This document shows positions 6,722 through 14,626 of a DNA stretch of 24,847 nt, piece by piece. The notes beneath the pieces were generated by a model. That model was given only the letters and a program-made list of their open reading frames with translations, searched no databases and was not told where the DNA came from. The translations under genes were made by a program, and so were the position numbers. The DNA lies in the IMG/VR virus record IMGVR_UViG_3300027763_000229, positions 1 to 24,847 of that record; one strand, 5' to 3'. This DNA comes from a virus. Position 1 is the stretch's first letter; each line of letters opens with the position of its first letter.

Positions 6722-6905
6722 TCTCTTTCCCCTTTTCCAACGCAGCCCTTGCAGCCTCCAACTTATCATAAGCAGCAGCACGAGCAGCATAAACAGCCAT
6801 AGCAGCAGCACGAGTAGCCTTAGCAGCCATAGCAGCATCAGCAGTAGCCTTAGCAGCCTCAGCCTCAGCTACATCAGCTTCAAGTTCTTCTAGGGTTTTG
6901 GTCAT
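6714..6905 (-). CDS. Alanine-rich helical protein (63 aa)
   Basis: A low-complexity protein of A, E, K and R: it opens MTKTLEELEADVAEAEAAKA, then runs of AAM, ATRAAA, AARAAA, ending LEAARAALEKGKENE. It should form a long single helix or coiled coil. Similar 'MTKTLEELEA' alanine-rich proteins occur in unrelated phages with unknown roles. Its DNA carries short GCAGCA and related repeats that could vary in number by slippage. The ATG overlaps the upstream stop (ATGA), with GGGGAAGGA immediately before. Confidence 0.7.
   Translation of the reverse strand: MTKTLEELEADVAEAEAAKATADAAMAAKATRAAAMAVYAARAAAYDKLEAARAALEKGKENE
6760..6870 (-). repeat. Short imperfect GCAGCA-rich repeats in the alanine-rich gene
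   Basis: The plus strand shows repeated blocks such as AGCAGCAGCACGAG (twice), AGCCATAGCAGCA (twice) and GTAGCCTTAGCAGCC (twice), encoding the alanine-rich helix. They look like slippage-prone internal duplications and not a regulatory array. Confidence 0.6.
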
Positions 6906-7252
6906 TCCTTCCCCACCAGTTCAGCCAGCACGGCAGCGGAATCATCCAACAACTGCGCCCACCCAGTATGATCCTCTGCATCAGGTGCAGCGTTAAGTAT
7001 GCGCTTGATAATATCCATAGCCTTGGCGAGTTTTTCCTCTAGCCCATCTTTTACTTGCCCATAGAGTTCGTTTATCTCATACAACTCTAACTCCAAATCT
7101 TCGATATAAGTAATGGCTTCTGATGGTGTCTTACTACCAGTACCATAGCCTAAGTCAAACAGTCTCTGCTTTAGTGAGTCAGTCATCTCGTCCACTTGGT
7201 CAAACGTTGGCATATCGTAAACGTCACTCATTTTTTGCCCTAAGGAAATCAT
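6902..7252 (-). CDS. Unknown acidic helical protein (116 aa)
   Basis: I do not recognise this protein. It is acidic and helical, with MPTFDQVDEMTDSLKQRLFD, a YIEDLELELYEINELYGQV coiled-coil-like stretch and a C-terminal LLDDSAAVLAELVGKE. The ATG at 7252 is chosen because AGGAG lies eight bases upstream. A second ATG at 7231 also has a purine-rich site (TTAGGG), so a form 7 residues shorter (starting MSDVYD) is possible. It follows the promoter at 7628-7656 as the second gene and lies 14 bases after the 109-aa gene. Confidence 0.65.
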   Translation of the reverse strand: MISLGQKMSDVYDMPTFDQVDEMTDSLKQRLFDLGYGTGSKTPSEAITYIEDLELELYEINELYGQVKDGLEEKLAKAMDIIKRILNAAPDAEDHTGWAQLLDDSAAVLAELVGKE

Positions 7253-7266
7253 TTTATTTTCTCCTA

Positions 7267-7596
7267 TCAAAAGTTGAAATCATAAAATTTGCGGGGTTCA
7301 CGGGCAATACGGTGTTTGCCATAGTATGACCAGAAGTAACCGTCAGCGCGCTTACGAGCTTTGATTACAGGATTAGCTTCATTTGATTGGATGATCCACT
7401 TCTGGTCTTCTTGGTTAGCGCAGTTAGCAGTGAAACCACCTGCAACAAAATCCGGAACCCAAGTTGGGTCGCGCTCAGCGTCCATCTCACGAATGAGGAT
7501 TTGCTTGCCGGACTTAGTCACAGACAAGATTTCAAAGGGTTTTACGTCGCTATAACCAATCTGGTTCGCGTAACTAGTGGGAAGAGCATTAGCCAT
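7267..7596 (-). CDS. Conserved phage protein of unknown function (109 aa)
   Basis: It has the composition of a small beta-rich domain: the phrase IGYSDVKPFEILSVTKSGKQ and later a DGYFWSYYGKHRIAREPRKF tail. Proteins with a similar 'SD...VSKSGK' opening and a basic C-terminal end are common in large phages, with no known function. The start at ATG 7596 (MANALP) has AAGGA seven bases upstream; an earlier ATG at 7614 lacks a well-placed site. It is the first gene after the sigma70-type promoter at 7628-7656, so it should be expressed early. Confidence 0.7.
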   Translation of the reverse strand: MANALPTSYANQIGYSDVKPFEILSVTKSGKQILIREMDAERDPTWVPDFVAGGFTANCANQEDQKWIIQSNEANPVIKARKRADGYFWSYYGKHRIAREPRKFYDFNF

Positions 7597-7627
7597 GGTT
7601 GTTTCCTTTTCCATACCTTACTCTTAG

Positions 7628-7656
7628 ATACTATAACATGGAGCGAGAAATGTCAA
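7628..7656 (-). promoter_or_regulatory. Strong sigma70-type (early) promoter
   Basis: Minus-strand TTGACA (7651-7656), a 17-base spacer and TAGTAT (7628-7633), in an intergenic gap. The -35 box sits in AGTTGACATTTC, which is repeated at the two promoters near 17.8-17.9 kb. Just upstream is a perfect 16-base palindrome AAAAAATGCATTTTTT (7659-7674), which could be an UP-like element or an operator. It would drive the small genes from 7596 down to the modification cassette. Confidence 0.8.
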
Positions 7657-7673
7657 CTAAAAAATGCATTTTT

Positions 7674-8072
7674 TTAAAATATTTTGCGTAGAAGTCCTGG
7701 ATTATCAGAGTGATCTGGACCAACCCAACCTTCTGGTTTAATCAGGTCTGGTAGACCAATAGGATTAGGACGACTGGCTTTAATGCCAGTTTTCTTAGCC
7801 ATATTAGGCTTTAGAACTGCATCCCAGGCTTTGTATGAGTCAACCGCAAATCCATCTAGGGTTCCAATAGCCACGACACATAGATCGATTAAAGCATCTA
7901 CTACGTCTTCAGGATTTTCTGCGTCTTTAAGTTCATTAAGTTCTTCCATTAAAAAGTCAATGCGAAACTGCAGAAACTTCTTGAGAGTTTCGCCATCCAT
8001 CTTTTCGATGATGGGTCGAACTCCATAGTGCTCGTGCATATCGTAGATGTCTTTTACCCAGTCTTTACTCAT
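7674..8072 (-). CDS. MazG-like NTP pyrophosphohydrolase-family protein (132 aa)
   Basis: It has the all-alpha MazG/PRA-PH signature: MEELNEL (EExxE) in one helix, then EDVVDALIDLCVV (ExxD) about 15 residues later, the pattern that binds magnesium and a nucleoside triphosphate. The C-terminal part (KPNMAKKTGIKASRPNPIGL, then PDLIKPEGWVGPDH) is typical of phage members. Possible roles are hydrolysis of dCTP/dUTP-type nucleotides or of alarmones; in a hydroxymethylcytosine phage a dCTPase role is attractive but unproven. The ATG at 8072 (MSKDWVKD) overlaps the previous stop (ATGA) with GGAG upstream. Confidence 0.78.
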   Translation of the reverse strand: MSKDWVKDIYDMHEHYGVRPIIEKMDGETLKKFLQFRIDFLMEELNELKDAENPEDVVDALIDLCVVAIGTLDGFAVDSYKAWDAVLKPNMAKKTGIKASRPNPIGLPDLIKPEGWVGPDHSDNPGLLRKIF

Positions 8073-8602
8073 GCTATCCACTCCGGTATTTGGCGATTTG
8101 TCCATTTATGCATTCTCTGCTTCGCTACGCGATAGTAGTTGCGATAAGACGTAACAGAGTCGTGTTCTACTTTATACTCATCCGGCATAGCCGGTGTTAC
8201 TGGCGTTAGGTATCCTACATGGATATTATGAGGAGTAGAGCGCAAAGAGTCCACTAGAGTGGCACACTTATGGACTTTACCATATCGGTAGGTGTATTCA
8301 TCTAGCAAGGCAAGAAAATGAGCATAGAGCCAGTTGTAATTGTTATTCGAATTCCTGCACCACACAGCAGATGGGTGGTTAATATGTGTTGCCTGATAGA
8401 GAACGGCGTCGCGAAAGTCTGGAAGACGCCAGCGCTTAGCTTTACGGCCAGATAGAGACTGGCCGACAAACTCTTCGCCATCAATGACACGATGGGCTGT
8501 AGAAAGGAGTTGCGCGGTTTCTAGGATCATTTTGACAACATGTTTGTCAACCATCATCCGCGCGGCTTCGAATGGATCTTCACTGATATAGAAGATGTTC
8601 AC
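8069..8602 (-). CDS. Conserved phage protein (177 aa), unknown function
   Basis: It begins MNIFYISEDPFEAARMMVDK and continues HVVKMILETAQLLSTAHRV, a very recognisable opening of a family spread through large phages. Other conserved blocks are HINHPSAVWCR near 73-83, NYNWLYAHFLALLDEYTYRYGK, and AMPDEYK. His, Asp and Glu residues are well kept, so an enzyme is likely. Some databases label relatives as pyrimidine-dimer glycosylase-like, but I see no resemblance to T4 DenV and do not adopt that. The GTG start at 8602 overlaps the upstream stop (GTGA). Confidence 0.75.
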   Translation of the reverse strand: MNIFYISEDPFEAARMMVDKHVVKMILETAQLLSTAHRVIDGEEFVGQSLSGRKAKRWRLPDFRDAVLYQATHINHPSAVWCRNSNNNYNWLYAHFLALLDEYTYRYGKVHKCATLVDSLRSTPHNIHVGYLTPVTPAMPDEYKVEHDSVTSYRNYYRVAKQRMHKWTNRQIPEWIA

Positions 8603-8883
8603 TTGTTTTTTGTTCCTTGTTCTTTTTCTGCTTCTTCGATAGCACGGGTTAGAGCTTCATTAATCCAAGCTTCGATGTGAATTTGAAGATCACTGAATTC
8701 TTCTTGATCCATCTTCTCTTGATCCACTGCTATCATGTTATTATTACCATCTATCTTGAAAATGTCAATAGACATTTGCATAGTTCCGTCATCATTTTCA
8801 AAAAGAAAGTCTTCATGAATTGGGATGCTGATGAAGTAGTCTTTGATCCTGAATCCAGGACGCTTATGCTGATCTAGTTCCAT
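8599..8883 (-). CDS. Unknown acidic protein (94 aa)
   Basis: I do not recognise this protein. It begins MELDQHKRPGFRIKDYFISI, has a central beta-type stretch (MQMSIDIFKIDGNNNMIAVD) and a C-terminal acidic helix (WINEALTRAIEEAEKEQG). The ATG at 8883 lies inside the end of the deformylase gene and has a strong AGGAG seven bases upstream, so translation does not depend on coupling alone. Confidence 0.68.
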   Translation of the reverse strand: MELDQHKRPGFRIKDYFISIPIHEDFLFENDDGTMQMSIDIFKIDGNNNMIAVDQEKMDQEEFSDLQIHIEAWINEALTRAIEEAEKEQGTKNK

Positions 8884-9367
8884 TTAAGTACTCCTTCTGC
8901 TTTTTGAAAGCTTTCTCACGATGATATGCATTTGCTCGGCTATAGAAGATGGTGCCATCCAGGTGATCCATCTCATGCTGAATTACTCTAGCAGTAAGAC
9001 CTGCTACGTTAATCGTATCGATTCCTCCTGATGGAGTCTGAAACCGCAACCTTACTGTGTTCCAACGCTTCACCTTTACATTGATTCCTGGAAACGATAA
9101 GCAACCCTCTTCCAATAAATTCTGTTCGTCACTGTGACTGACGATTTTTGGATTGAAGCAGGCGTAGTTCTGATTCTCTCCTCGCATTACAAATACACGT
9201 AAAGGATGGCGAATTTGATTTGCAGACAGTCCAATAGACTTATGATCATTCATAGTCTTCAACATCTCTTCAACCAATTCAAACTGGTTAACTTGCGGGT
9301 TAGTAAAATCAAACTTAGCCGTAGGAATAGTTAGTACTGGATCAGGAAATTTTACTATCTGTGTCAT
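8864..9367 (-). CDS. def: Peptide deformylase (167 aa)
   Basis: This removes the N-terminal formyl group from new proteins in the host cytoplasm. All three family motifs are present: GLSANQ at 46-51 (usual GxGxAAxQ), EGCLS at 87-91 with metal-binding Cys89, and QHEMDHLDG at 130-138 with metal ligands His131 and His135 and catalytic Glu132. Motif 1 has Ser where Ala is commoner, which should be tolerated. The length is normal for a short type. Phage deformylases are best known from cyanophages, where they are thought to favour fast turnover of particular proteins. The ATG overlaps the gp46 stop (ATGA). Confidence 0.95.
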   Translation of the reverse strand: MTQIVKFPDPVLTIPTAKFDFTNPQVNQFELVEEMLKTMNDHKSIGLSANQIRHPLRVFVMRGENQNYACFNPKIVSHSDEQNLLEEGCLSFPGINVKVKRWNTVRLRFQTPSGGIDTINVAGLTARVIQHEMDHLDGTIFYSRANAYHREKAFKKQKEYLNGTRSA

Positions 9368-11079
9368 GCTGCGATCCTGCTAAAGTTTTTGTGCTTCTCA
9401 AACTTAATCACATTAGCGAACTTATCAACCATCTGGTCTACTTTGTGACTGATGATAAAAGTGTTCGTGTCTTGCGTCAAAGTTCCAATAATTTTGAGGA
9501 ACTCATCAGTGCCATTAGAATCGAGAGACCCATCAAGCACTTCGTCCATAATCAATAGGTTCGTCGATGCACTATTACGTAACCGAGCAATAGCCCTCCA
9601 AGTGAATAGGATCGATAGATTAATCCTCATCTTTTCACCTTCTGAGAACGATGAGTAACTGAATTCATCGCGAAATCGTGACTTGATCTTTTCTTCAAAG
9701 TTCTCATCCATCTCAAAGTTAACGAAGAAGTCCATAGCAGACAGATACTTATTGATTAATTTATTTATGACTGGCACGTATTGCTTGATGATTTTAGCTT
9801 TGATACCGGTATCTTTGAGGATAATAGCCGATACACTGAGCGCGTCTTTATCTCGAAGAAGTTCTGCTTTTTCATCCGAGAGTCTACCAATCATTTTTTC
9901 AAGCTCTTTCATCTTATCATCATCGACTTCAAGCTTATTGCTACTATCTTGAATATCTTTAATTTGCTTTACTAGATTCTTACACTGATCCATAAGACCA
10001 TTAATGGAAATATTCTTAGCAACGATATCGATGTTTAGCGAATTAATGTTAGACATCACATCGGAGATAGACTTAAGGCGTTCAAAGACTCGAGTTATTT
10101 CTTCTTGAAGTTGACTATTAGCTTCATTGGTTTCTTTAGCCTGATTTTGTTTATGGGCTATTGTATCACACTTAAACTCTTCATCGATGTCTTGCTTACA
10201 CGTAGGACATGCATCATGAGAAGAAAAGAATTCTATTTCAGACTCAAGTTTAGAAACTTTATCTGACAATTGAACTTCAAGTTTCTGCAAACTATTCTGT
10301 CTTTTGGCGATGGATTCTTGATCTCCAATCTCAGTTCTAAGCAATTGAATTTCATCACCAAGTTGCTTGACTAAGTTTCTTTCATCGAAGATGCGAGTTG
10401 TGTTTTTATTTAATTCGGCTTTGAGAACTGTAACCCGTTCTTCATTATTACGTTGGATCGCAGAGATGTATTCATTCTGCATTCGTATCTTTTCAGATGT
10501 CAAACTGTGCTCATACTCAACGTTTACTAGAGTAGACGAGTTTAAACTTATCTTTTCTTTCAAGAGTGAGTTCATCACAGAGAAGATTTGAATGTCAAGA
10601 AGGTCTTCAATAACTTCTCGCCGTTGACCTCCAGGAAGTTCCATAAATGGAACGAAAGAAGCTGAGCCGAGAACTACTACCTGACAGAAACTTTTATGAT
10701 TAAGCTTGAGGATTTGCTTCTCGAGCACAGTCTGATAATCACGGTCAGCCGCTTCTTGGTTGAGAAGCTTACCATTCTGATAAACTTCAAATAAGTTTGG
10801 CTTCATGCCACGCTTGATGTGATATTGATTCAAACCAATACTGAAGTCAATCTCGACCAAGACGTCTTTCTTATTGATCGAGTTTATGAGTTGTGGCTTA
10901 TTGATTTTACGGAATGGTCTGTTATACAACACAAACAATAAAGCATCAAGAAGAGTAGACTTTCCTGCTCCGTTCTCACCTACAATGAGAGTGGAATCAG
11001 TTTTATTTAGTTGTATTTCAGTGAAAGAGTTTCCGGTAGATAAGAAGTTTTTCCAACGGATCGCTGTAAAATATATCAT
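9364..11079 (-). CDS. 46: Recombination endonuclease subunit gp46 (Rad50-like, 571 aa)
   Basis: This is the SMC/Rad50-type ATPase that works with gp47 to resect DNA ends and degrade host DNA during recombination-dependent replication. Walker A GENGAGKS is at 34-41, a long coiled coil runs on both sides of the zinc hook CPTC at 291-294, the ABC signature FSEGEK is at 478-483, and Walker B LLIMDEVLD is at 508-516. Length is close to T4 gp46 (560). The ATG overlaps the gp47 stop (ATGA), the usual 47-46 arrangement. No disruption of any key residue is seen. Confidence 0.96.
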   Translation of the reverse strand: MIYFTAIRWKNFLSTGNSFTEIQLNKTDSTLIVGENGAGKSTLLDALLFVLYNRPFRKINKPQLINSINKKDVLVEIDFSIGLNQYHIKRGMKPNLFEVYQNGKLLNQEAADRDYQTVLEKQILKLNHKSFCQVVVLGSASFVPFMELPGGQRREVIEDLLDIQIFSVMNSLLKEKISLNSSTLVNVEYEHSLTSEKIRMQNEYISAIQRNNEERVTVLKAELNKNTTRIFDERNLVKQLGDEIQLLRTEIGDQESIAKRQNSLQKLEVQLSDKVSKLESEIEFFSSHDACPTCKQDIDEEFKCDTIAHKQNQAKETNEANSQLQEEITRVFERLKSISDVMSNINSLNIDIVAKNISINGLMDQCKNLVKQIKDIQDSSNKLEVDDDKMKELEKMIGRLSDEKAELLRDKDALSVSAIILKDTGIKAKIIKQYVPVINKLINKYLSAMDFFVNFEMDENFEEKIKSRFRDEFSYSSFSEGEKMRINLSILFTWRAIARLRNSASTNLLIMDEVLDGSLDSNGTDEFLKIIGTLTQDTNTFIISHKVDQMVDKFANVIKFEKHKNFSRIAA

Positions 11080-12146
11080 TCTATCTCGTGTGCTTCAATG
11101 TATAGTGATTGGATGATGTTCTCAACGCGCTTCTTGTCTGTATTTACGTTCATCGTATCGATGTATTTGCGGATGATTGTGATTGTATCTTCAGCTTCAT
11201 TGACGATATCTGAATCGTCTTCTAGGTTTAAGTTGAAGTGATCTTCGACTATCTGAATGTCAGCTGGTCCAGCTTTCTCAATCTTGTCAATCACCAGATC
11301 AAACCAATAAGGATTAGTCTTGTTCTTGACGATTACTTTAACATACGTATTCTTGTATTGTTCAGCATCGAAGATTAGAACGTCATCCATATTTTTTTCA
11401 GTATCGTCGTAGTGAAACTTAAAGAATATAGTATACGGGTTTTCGATAAATGTCAACCCCCTAGTTTCAGTATCTAAGATATAAAAACCTTTGGTGTCTC
11501 CATAATCAGACCAAGTGTATTGGGCTGGGGTTCCGAGATAATTGATGTTCGAACTAGAAGAACGAGTGTGATAATGACCAGAACAGACAAGATCAAATTT
11601 ATCAAAAAGCTTAGGATCGTCACCATGTTCATTTATTTGCCCCCTATACATTTCAAAACCATTTAGCTCCAAGTGTCCCATTAAGATTGGAGCAGTTGTT
11701 TCATCAATAGCTTTCATGCACTTATCGCGATTCTCATCGCAAATCCATGGAAGCATAAAAATCTTTGAGCCATCGGCAAAATCTATTTCGCCAGCGGTGT
11801 TATCATATATCTTAAAATTGTTATATTTACCATCAAGAAGTTCACGCAGACTATTGACTTGATTCGTATTCTTAAAATACGTGTCGTGGTTTCCAGCAAT
11901 GATATGTACATCGATGTTTCGCTGGCGAAGTGGATCGAGAAAATCGTCGCGAAGGCGTCTTGCTGTTACGTAATTGATGTACTTACGACGATCAACGAGA
12001 TCGCCAAGGTGGATCACAGTAGTGATATTATCTTTATCAATTACTGGAAAAAAAACTTCATCGAAGAACTTCTTCATCTGATTCAACATCACTGGAGAAT
12101 CGTTTCTGATTCCCCAGTGCGTATCTGTAATTAATGCAATTTTCAA
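11076..12146 (-). CDS. 47: Recombination endonuclease subunit gp47 (Mre11-like, 356 aa)
   Basis: This is the metallophosphoesterase partner of gp46. Motifs in order: DTH at 8-10, HLGDLVDRR at 46-54, AGNHD at 84-88, a GHLELNG segment, and CSGHYHTRS, which together give the two-metal site of Mre11-type nucleases. The C-terminal part holds acidic and helical regions expected to contact gp46. The start is TTG at 12146, overlapping the gp55 stop (TTGA), with no ATG nearby; this rare start may limit the level of gp47. A promoter-like sequence at 11428-11456 lies inside the gene. Confidence 0.95.
   Translation of the reverse strand: MKIALITDTHWGIRNDSPVMLNQMKKFFDEVFFPVIDKDNITTVIHLGDLVDRRKYINYVTARRLRDDFLDPLRQRNIDVHIIAGNHDTYFKNTNQVNSLRELLDGKYNNFKIYDNTAGEIDFADGSKIFMLPWICDENRDKCMKAIDETTAPILMGHLELNGFEMYRGQINEHGDDPKLFDKFDLVCSGHYHTRSSSSNINYLGTPAQYTWSDYGDTKGFYILDTETRGLTFIENPYTIFFKFHYDDTEKNMDDVLIFDAEQYKNTYVKVIVKNKTNPYWFDLVIDKIEKAGPADIQIVEDHFNLNLEDDSDIVNEAEDTITIIRKYIDTMNVNTDKKRVENIIQSLYIEAHEIE
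11428..11456 (-). promoter_or_regulatory. Possible internal sigma70-type promoter in gene 47
   Basis: Minus-strand TTGACA (11451-11456), 17-base spacer, TACTAT (11428-11433). The -35 context TTGACATTT matches the intergenic promoters. It lies about 350 bases before gp46 and could give extra gp46 transcription, but it also encodes a conserved FIENP-type segment. Confidence 0.4.
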
Positions 12147-12733
12147 TCAGTGACCTCACCAAAGTATTTGTCTAAACTTCCTGCATTCTTCTTTGCTTTA
12201 TTTTTAGCTTTCTTTTCTGCCTGTTTAGCATCATAACTAGCTACTAAATTCTGCATATAGTCATTGTCTAAGTCTACGCTGACTGGGCGATCATCACCAA
12301 TGATTGATTGTTCAGCAAGCATTCCTTCAAAGTAAAAGTTCTCGAGAGTCTTTTGCTTTATATAAAGATGCTTCTTCTCACTATTGATCCTTGCGAGAAA
12401 GGCAAAATAGATGATCTGTGTAAAATATGCGAATGGATTACTTGATTTATCGGGATCGAAGTTATTAAAATATGTAATGCACTTCTCAAGCCCATCAGCA
12501 ACCATATCTTCGCGAAACGTGTAATTCACGAAGTTTGGCATAAGAGATAATCTGAATGCGATCTTATAGAGACATTCGCCAAGATATGGTGGAATTCGCG
12601 GTCTGTCTTTATTAAGACTCGCGTATTCAGCACATTTTGCTTTATAGAGCATGATCTCCGTAAAGAATTTCTTATTATCAACATAGTGAATAGGTATCTT
12701 TTTAGCAGTTCCAATTGGTGGGAGTGTTTTCAT
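12143..12733 (-). CDS. 55: Late-transcription sigma factor gp55 (196 aa)
   Basis: This directs host RNA polymerase to phage late promoters. The centre matches T4 gp55: FREDMVADGLEKCITYFNNF at 73-92 (T4 QEMIADGIEASIKGLHNF) and NPFAYFTQIIYFAFLARI at 99-116, a sigma region 2-type core that recognises the single TATAAATA box. The C-terminus has SLDKYF at 186-191, like the SLDFLY clamp-binding end of T4 gp55, so activation by gp45 is expected. The ATG overlaps the UvsW stop (ATGA). No gp33 co-activator was found in this window. Confidence 0.93.
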   Translation of the reverse strand: MKTLPPIGTAKKIPIHYVDNKKFFTEIMLYKAKCAEYASLNKDRPRIPPYLGECLYKIAFRLSLMPNFVNYTFREDMVADGLEKCITYFNNFDPDKSSNPFAYFTQIIYFAFLARINSEKKHLYIKQKTLENFYFEGMLAEQSIIGDDRPVSVDLDNDYMQNLVASYDAKQAEKKAKNKAKKNAGSLDKYFGEVTD

Positions 12734-14181
12734 AGGTTTACCGTATATATTTTATATTCAAAATCTTCTGAGTTGTAGATCTCCATGCGCTCCGTAAGAT
12801 GCTGGAGTGTATAATTAGTCCTATCGCCGTGACGAAGATCGTCTCCGATATCGTATACCGCAACAGAGTCTTTAGTGTCTGAGAGTCTCAAGCCGCGACC
12901 GATTGATTGTAGTGTTCGAACACGAGATTTTGTGGGAGAAGTGAATACCACATTATGAAGATTGCGTATGTTAACGCCGGTTGAAAATGTTCCATAGCTT
13001 GCCACGATAACTGCATTATTTTCTTTCTCAACAATTTTTCTTACATTTTCTCTATCCACTGCATCGATGCCGCCATGAATAAAGAATACTTTTCGATCTG
13101 GATCTTTGATCTTGATACTATCATATAACAGTTTACCATGTTTGTCAACAAATTGAAACAGTAAAAGTGTATTTCCAGTCAAAGAAAGTGTTAAGTTTCT
13201 CAAGAATTTGTTTCTAACTGGATTTGTTACTATCCAATTGATTTCGTCTTGATAGTCCATCTTTGAACAGAACTTTTTATCTTCTTTAGTGTGATTCAAT
13301 ACAATGACTTTGATGTTAAGCTTTGCAACCTTTCCCTCATCCATCAAAGACTTAGTAGTTGTGACTTGGTGAACTGGACCAAATAGACCTTCAAGAGTAA
13401 TCTTATTCGTCAGTGACCCATCAAGAGTTCCAGTGAATCCAAACCTAAAAGCAGTTTTAGTCATCTTCTCCATGATCGTAGTGAGAGACTTAGCTTTAAA
13501 CTGGTGAGCTTCGTCTCCTATCACTACGTCATATTCTTCAAACCAAGAAGCTGGAAGCTTATAGATCGACTGCCAGGTCGATATCGTGATAGGTTTATTG
13601 TTATTCTTTTCTTGTCCACTATAGATCTGGTGAACGTACTTATCTGAGTCATACCCATAGTCTTTAAAATCAGATGAAAGTTGAGCTACGAGTGATGTAG
13701 TCGGAACGATGATTAGGGTCTTCAGTCCATAGAATCTGGCGATTAGATAAATGATAAGAGACTTACCCGACGCAGTTGGTGAAACAAAGACTCTACGCTC
13801 GTCAGCTATAGCTTTACAGAACGCTTCGACTTGATAGTCTCGCGGCTTCATAGTCATGCCGATAGACTCTATGAACTTAAGATAATCTTCGGCTTTGAGT
13901 CGTGTTCCATGAACTGGTTTTAAACTATCTTCTACGCTAAATTCGTAATCGCGAGCTTTACAGAATTGTCTGATCTCTTCAACTAATCCAACATATGTTA
14001 CCGCGGTTAATGAATTGAGTAGGCGAATCTTTCCATCCCAATACTTATTGCGGACAGACGGCATAAACTTTGCGCCTGGAACTTCAAACGTTAGTTGATC
14101 AGACAGTTCTTGAACAACAGAAGACTCAGCTTCTACTTTAAGATATGTCTCATTAATCTTACGAAGATGTACTTTATCCAC
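12730..14181 (-). CDS. uvsW: UvsW RNA-DNA / recombination helicase (483 aa)
   Basis: This SF2 helicase unwinds R-loops, D-loops and branched DNA, ending origin-type replication in T4. From the chosen start, Walker A SPTASGKS is at 134-141, DEAH at 223-226 (T4 has DECH), then a GFTGTLDG motif III, VASYGTFSTGVNIRNL (motif V) and QSIGRGLR (motif VI); the end YKIYTVNL matches T4 (MKTVNL). The start is placed at GTG 14181 because (M)DKVHLRK lines up with T4 MDIKVHF; TTG at 14205 is an alternative. It overlaps uvsY by 8 bases. Confidence 0.94.
   Translation of the reverse strand: MDKVHLRKINETYLKVEAESSVVQELSDQLTFEVPGAKFMPSVRNKYWDGKIRLLNSLTAVTYVGLVEEIRQFCKARDYEFSVEDSLKPVHGTRLKAEDYLKFIESIGMTMKPRDYQVEAFCKAIADERRVFVSPTASGKSLIIYLIARFYGLKTLIIVPTTSLVAQLSSDFKDYGYDSDKYVHQIYSGQEKNNNKPITISTWQSIYKLPASWFEEYDVVIGDEAHQFKAKSLTTIMEKMTKTAFRFGFTGTLDGSLTNKITLEGLFGPVHQVTTTKSLMDEGKVAKLNIKVIVLNHTKEDKKFCSKMDYQDEINWIVTNPVRNKFLRNLTLSLTGNTLLLFQFVDKHGKLLYDSIKIKDPDRKVFFIHGGIDAVDRENVRKIVEKENNAVIVASYGTFSTGVNIRNLHNVVFTSPTKSRVRTLQSIGRGLRLSDTKDSVAVYDIGDDLRHGDRTNYTLQHLTERMEIYNSEDFEYKIYTVNL
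13120..13148 (-). promoter_or_regulatory. Possible internal sigma70-type promoter in uvsW
   Basis: Minus-strand TTGACA (13143-13148), 17-base spacer, TATGAT (13120-13125), about 390 bases before gp55. It could supply the late sigma factor early, before late promoters work, but coding constraint is not excluded. Confidence 0.4.
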
Positions 14182-14608
14182 CAACTTTAAATTTTTCAAA
14201 ATCAATCGCGCTCTTAATTAAATAACCTCTGTTGCTTATCGATTTAATTATCGCTTCAAGAGTGTCTACTTTCTCTTGTTGAACAGAAATTCTTAGGTTA
14301 ATCTTAATAACATCTTGGTCTGCGTCAAGATACAATGACAGATCAGACTTTAATACTGATAGACGAAATGGCTGCCACCCGTTCGCACGAAGATCTTCTT
14401 CAGGCAGGACGCCACGATAATAGTCGATCTTGAGAAGCTTCAGGGTGTTCTTATCTTCTTCAAGTTTACGCAGCATCAGCCTCTCATCGGAGAACATCCT
14501 TAAGTATTTACTGTGTAATTTTGGGATCTTTAGAGCTTCTTCACCAAGCTCAATACGATTAATGTTGCAGTCTTGCGACCACAACTCATGGATTTCATCC
14601 AACTTCAT
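14174..14608 (-). CDS. uvsY: UvsY recombination mediator (144 aa)
   Basis: UvsY loads the UvsX recombinase on gp32-coated single-stranded DNA. The family blocks are visible: KIDYYRGVLPEEDL near 60-73 (T4 RLDYYSG), LYLDADQDVIKINLRI near 92-107 (T4 VLSADKDVLKVDTSL), and a C-terminal IIKSISNRGYLIKSAIDFEK (T4 AIKSRGFAIKHIQDM). Length is close to T4 UvsY (137). The ATG has GAGGGT upstream. It precedes uvsW as in T4, so the two recombination functions are co-expressed. Confidence 0.92.
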   Translation of the reverse strand: MKLDEIHELWSQDCNINRIELGEEALKIPKLHSKYLRMFSDERLMLRKLEEDKNTLKLLKIDYYRGVLPEEDLRANGWQPFRLSVLKSDLSLYLDADQDVIKINLRISVQQEKVDTLEAIIKSISNRGYLIKSAIDFEKFKVGG

Positions 14609-14626
14609 ACTATACCCTCACAGGTG

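Noticed and set aside
6722-6838. Leucine-rich N-terminal extension of the 51-aa membrane protein
   Set aside because: It is the alternate-frame reading of the alanine-rich repeats, and ATG 6721 has its own ribosome site.
8525-8542. TTGACA on both strands in a near palindrome
   Set aside because: Neither strand has a -10 box at usable distance, and the site lies in coding sequence.
8069-8602. Pyrimidine-dimer glycosylase (DenV)
   Set aside because: Some relatives carry this label, but the sequence shows no likeness to T4 DenV, so I left it as unknown.
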